Positions 19,707 through 23,373 of a stretch of 23,373 bases of DNA are shown piece by piece. Position numbers and translations under genes: made by a program. Every line of letters begins with the position of its first letter. Position 1 is the first letter of the stretch. Where the stretch lies: assembly GCF_001186125.1 (NCBI RefSeq), contig NW_014040529.1, positions 162,379 through 185,751 on the forward strand, written 5' to 3'. This DNA is from Sphaeroforma arctica JP610. Lineage: Eukaryota > Opisthokonta > Ichthyosporea > Ichthyophonida. Under the pieces are notes generated by a model. It worked only from the letters and a program-made list of their open reading frames with translations. It was not told where the DNA came from and did not search any database.

Positions 19707-20446
19707 TATCTATATGTGTCGGACCCTTTGAAATTGGCGTCTGTCGAGGAGTGGGAACTGAAGTCGTTCATATCTATGCACATTGGATTCGGCTTGCTTG
19801 CTTTAACAAAGGAGTCGTGCATTCGGATAATTAAGATGTTGGCGAAAGAGTTTGAAATGCAACAGAAGCGGTCCTCTCTATTGATAGATACAAGTAAATT
19901 ATGAATTATGTGATTAGATTCAACCCGGTCGATCATCCAACAAGATGGGACACGGTACAGAATGTCAGGGAGTTCGAAGCTGATGCTTTCGCGAAGTGTG
20001 TCAGATTATTCATGACTGAGAACGGAACACACACTCTTGATGATGAACAAGTGGGCTCGCGTGCTAAAGACATTCCGAAAAAGTCTAAAGCAAGGAAGAA
20101 AAAGCCATGGGGCTTCAAATCGGACGCAGTCGCATGTGCAAATTTCTTCGCTGTTCTGCTAGTGAGGTTTCATGAGCGTGACTATATGCAGACGTATGCG
20201 GTGAAAGATTCATTTTCAAGATTGCAATATGCTTACACTCATCGTCAAACAGTTGGGGGAGCGCAGATGTGTGCAGACCGCGGATACGGAGATGCAACTC
20301 TTTGGACAGAGATTGTAGAGAAAGGAATGAATGGTATCATAATCATACATAGTACTGTGTACAATAAGTTTCCGTGGATCGGATAAAGTGCAGATGCGGC
20401 CTTCAAATACCCCGTGCAATTCCATTTGCCGGATTTACCAGGTATG
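19707..20446 (+). pseudogene. piggyBac-like DDE transposase remnant
   Basis: The first frame (about 19701-19904) contains SVEEWELKSFISMHIGFGLL, like the ElkaFlG helix that precedes the piggyBac catalytic core. After a frameshift near 19900, the frame 19901-20386 has LDDEQVGSRAKD and KKKPWGFKSDAV, matching the piggyBac order DE, GR, KP, wGiK, then a second acidic candidate in CADRGYGDATLW. The frame stops at 20386 but stays protein-like to about 20430, where a LINE tail takes over. Assignment rests on motif order only and the DRGYG box is not the usual piggyBac DN, so another DDE family is possible. The copy is frameshifted and truncated. Confidence 0.5.
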
Positions 20447-20995
20447 GGTGACACACACCAACAGATGTTCCCCATACCCCGGCTAATCACGCTGTTGAAA
20501 TACTAATTCCAAACATCGGTTCAAACCAAATCATCGCGCTTGTTGGTTCCGACTATGATACTTCCGATCCAGGCTAGCCAACACATACCGAATTCATCCG
20601 TGGTCTGGTGCGGCATTGGCTTACCCCCATCCTCGCTTCTCGACCGGATTATGACGGATAACCTGGTCCTTCTCGGTATTTCGTACTCTGCACTAACCCA
20701 TTCCGCGGCACTACACGACGCAGACCCGATCTGTACCACAGAGGTGGGTACTCTACTTAGTAGGTCAGCAAGCGAATATATGGAACATTCGATAGTATCA
20801 GTATTTTGTCAACACCGGCCCGAATTGACTCAGCACATATCTTCCATTGTCGACTCACTTGGCCCAAGCTTCGAACGGGAATTTACTGACCACTTCTTCC
20901 CATCAATCTTTCCTGAACCACTACAGCGACTATGATAGCCATACCATATGTTCATACATTGTATCATACATACTTGCCATTTTTGAAATAAATAA
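20447..20995 (+). mobile_element. 5'-truncated LINE 3' end
   Basis: Nearly identical to the reverse complement of about 9421-9950, apart from a 16-base insertion near 20483, and ends at the same TTTTTGAAATAAATA terminus. It covers only the 3' UTR. It lies between the transposase remnant and the YqaJ-like ORF. I could not fix a target-site duplication. Being closely similar to the long copy, it is a fairly recent insertion. Confidence 0.9.
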
Positions 20996-21161
20996 TATTA
21001 TCCCTATAGTATCCGCGAGCTGTAAATTGAAGACACCTACTAATGAAGAGGAGGAACGTGAAATTAATCTGATAGCATTTGGGGTTAAGGCAAATGCCAC
21101 GCAAAAAGGAAAACCATAAGACACCGTGTGATGTCTTAAGACTTAAGATCCATTAGTGAAT

Positions 21162-21622
21162 TATCTTAAACCAACGTACGTTCTTGTGAAACGACCGCGT
21201 CCAAAGAAAAAAGTTATAGATCTCATATTATTCTAACCGAGCGAGCTTGGAATTGCAAGACCTCCTGCGACAGTAGCATTTGAGAGCGCACTTCGCGAAC
21301 ATATGACGCCGATCACAGTTGAACAACGATCCAGTGACTGGTTTAGAAGTCGTCAACTCGTTTTCACCAGAACCGTGAGTCAAGTCATAGCTAAGAAAGA
21401 TACTTCAGTTCGAATATATCTTACTAACAAAAACCAAGCCAATAAGTCTACTACGACACTTCCAAGTTCAGCCGACATGGATTTAGACGAAGAAGATGGC
21501 GGAATACTGCACGATACTATGACAGTGCGAAGGCTTGAGGACTATCCAGGCATGTTTCACGTCGTGCATACAAATTTGTTATCATTTGTCTGTTTTGATG
21601 TACTACAGCTAACAAGGGAAGA
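21162..21622 (+). pseudogene. ORF remnant with possible YqaJ-type nuclease motif
   Basis: A protein-like frame begins near 21162 (YVLVKRPRPKKKVIDLILF) with a basic run resembling a nuclear localisation signal. It has one in-frame stop near 21235 and then continues through ATG 21303: ITVEQRSSDWFRSRQLVFTR, which resembles the first motif (EQR-x3-W-x3-R-x3-T) of YqaJ/lambda-exonuclease nucleases. An acidic segment (DMDLDEEDGG) follows. The catalytic D-ExK part is not seen. The frame runs on to 21662 but appears overrun by the Ty3/gypsy LTR. Some eukaryotic DNA transposons (ISL2EU) encode a YqaJ-like protein beside the transposase, so this may belong with the remnant to its left. Confidence 0.4.
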
Positions 21623-21802
21623 TGTAGTAAACACACCAAAATACGATACTAAAACCTACTAAGTCTCCCTGAGGCTCAGTGCGGTGTTTTTATTCTTATA
21701 TTTGAATGTCTACGTGGTCTACAAATAATTCACCTCGTGTGAATTAATTATAAACTAATTCTAACTCCACACTGATAGTGGGTTAAGGGGACTTTTACTA
21801 CA
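21623..21802 (-). repeat. Probable 3' LTR of the Ty3/gypsy element
   Basis: The inner end begins TGTAGTAAAAG directly after the polypurine tract. The outer end is set at 21623 because the plus strand there reads TGTAGTAAA, giving inverted ends and a TG...CA repeat of about 180 bp. The second LTR is not in view, so the outer limit is provisional. Confidence 0.55.
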
Positions 21803-23373
21803 CTCCCCTCAAGCTCAAACGTCACCAGTGATTGAAGAGCTTCAAAAATAAATCACCTCTTAAACTATTGAAAATTAAACAACAAAAAACTAGAAGTGTA
21901 AATTAAACAAAATATATATATATAAACTAGTGAAAATCCTTCAGCTGAGTAAGTTCGTGCCTTGGAAACTGGTCTTTTGAACCATCCCGGCTGTGCTGGT
22001 ATATTTTCACCCCCCAACAAGCTAGGGTATCCGCTGGTATGTTTTCACCCCCCCCACCCCCCATAAGCTCAAGTTGTGGAATCGTCGTTCGCCTCTACAT
22101 CGTGGTGAAATCTCACGAGGAGAGACAAACTCCGATCCGGAAGTAGATGGTAGACATCTAGTATTGATCAACGTAACGTTGGAATTATTGGTGTTGTGCC
22201 GCTTTCTTCTTCTGGCGAGTTTGCTCGGCTTTGTGATATACAAGGATATCATTCGGATCGTCAAAAGCTTCGGCTGACTCCCAAGTTGGATCACCTTCCC
22301 GCCAGCGAACCAAGTATTTTGTATTTCCTGTGGAATCATTCTGTCTATGTCAAATGATGTAACGGAACGAGGAACTATCCTGCCATATATGATCTTCTAA
22401 AGGTTTTTCGGTGGCTCTATGGACTAATCGCAAAAGTTCCACTCTAACTGGTTTACCTTTGAAAGTATCTGGAAGTGAACCATCCTTGTGTGTCAGTTCA
22501 TATCCATGTCCCTGTCTGGCTTTGACAACGTATGGTCCAAACATTGGTCGCTTTGCTTTGGTTGTGCGACCTTTGGACCGTACCATTACCACATCCCCTG
22601 GTTGAAAGGCGATAAAATCGTAAGCATGGAGGCGGTCAAACGGCTTGGATAGTGTGTCTGCGTATTTCTGCGTGACCTTGTAAAGCGTCGGCAAGATAGT
22701 GTCGTGCAAACGATCCAGCCGGTGTGCCCAAGCCTCATTGGTGACCGGCTGATTCCCCGGAAGGTCATCCGTGAAGTCAGCAAACGGAACATGACGGCGA
22801 CCGAAGTAAGCACTGAATGGTGCTGTCTTGTGTCGCCGAGATATTTGGAGGTTCTGGCACAGCATAATAAGTGGTATCCGCTGCTCCCAGAACCTGATGA
22901 CGATATGGTGGCGACTTTGCATGCATCACTCCAACTTCTTGAGTTATTAGTTTAACAATCTTGTTCGAAAACTCGCCTCCCTCGTCTGATTGAATTTTCC
23001 TGGGAAAACCATGTTCCACAAACACCTCCATAAGTTTCGATGTCACCACTTCTGCTGACTTTGTGGCCGTTGCTCTTAATATCGAGTACCCCGTTGCTAT
23101 ATTCAAGACGTGCAATATATATATATCGATTTCCTGCTGCTGAAACTAGTGGCATTGGAATTGTAGAAATACGGCCTCCGGTCAGTCTAAAATATCAAGA
23201 TCAATTGAGATAATACATTGGTTTTTATTTGTATTTTAAATAATTTAATACAAGCTCTTTTTCCAATATTTCCAAAGTGTTCTAAATGCACTTTGATGGC
23301 TCCAATTGCCTGAGTATTTGGTATGGCTCATCTACTTGGACCTATTTGAGACATTAGTAGATGTAGGATATTA
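21623..23373 (-). mobile_element. Ty3/gypsy chromovirus, 3' part, broken fossil
   Basis: A minus-strand element running off the right edge. Parts in order: integrase core (about 23155-22850, with SDEGGEF), integrase C-terminal region (about 22850-22350, with FQPGDVVMV and FGPYVV), chromodomain (about 22340-22190, with YLVRWREGDPTWE), a non-coding stretch with G-runs, a polypurine tract (GAGCTTGAGGGGAG at 21816-21803) and the LTR. The chromodomain marks it as a chromovirus; such domains are known to steer integration to chromatin marks. It is clearly broken, with several interruptions in the visible part, so it is of moderate age. The gag, protease and reverse transcriptase regions and the 5' LTR would lie outside the window. 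Confidence 0.8.

Noticed and set aside
8371-21010. Shared 15-base word aatattatccctata at about 8376 and 20993
   Set aside because: The match does not extend beyond the word and the composition is AT-rich, so chance is likely.
1-23373. tRNA or rRNA genes
   Set aside because: No tRNA B-box context or rRNA-like block was seen by eye on either strand; a covariance-model scan was not possible here.

Overview
The window is eukaryotic DNA: AT-rich, dominated by repeats, and carrying an intron with consensus splice signals, an APE-type LINE, a Ty3/gypsy chromovirus and a piggyBac-like transposon remnant. The best host gene encodes a multi-pass membrane protein fused to an RGS domain. Receptor-RGS fusions are known from plants, fungi, amoebae and unicellular relatives of animals, so a unicellular holozoan or similar protist is a reasonable but unproven guess. 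A run of 196 N at 12101-12296 marks an assembly gap.

Layout. From 1 to about 1150 there is no clear gene, but a dispersed repeat lies at 570-1150. A small Cys-rich ORF (1459-1169, minus) starts 10 bp from a 26-bp minisatellite (1470-1635), and two near-identical hairpins follow at 1950 and 2046. The host gene for a membrane-RGS fusion occupies 4985-3333 (minus, one 165-bp intron). About 1 kb of TATG/TGTA simple repeat (5211-6230) follows, then gene-poor DNA with local duplications, a likely first exon (7436-7305, minus) and a 28-bp minisatellite (8231-8463).

From 9095 to 16150 the window is mobile and tandem DNA: a second copy of the first dispersed repeat, a long decayed LINE on the minus strand (about 14460-9420), and a 26-bp tandem array (about 14718-16152) that contains a second, internally deleted LINE fragment. 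The array runs directly into the 5' part of a protein-coding ORF (16586-16146, minus). An inverted relative of the 28-bp minisatellite sits at 17276-17385, and a plausible first exon on the plus strand lies at 18206-18389.

From 18766 to the end come a decayed Cys-rich ORF, a second copy of the other half of the dispersed repeat (19532-19706), a piggyBac-like transposase remnant interrupted by a LINE tail, a short ORF with a possible YqaJ-like nuclease motif, and the 3' part of a broken Ty3/gypsy chromovirus running off the right edge.

No operon-like cooperation between genes is visible. The most notable items are the membrane-RGS fusion with unusual residues at expected G-alpha contacts, and the 26-bp array that is open in all three minus-strand frames and continues a unique coding ORF.
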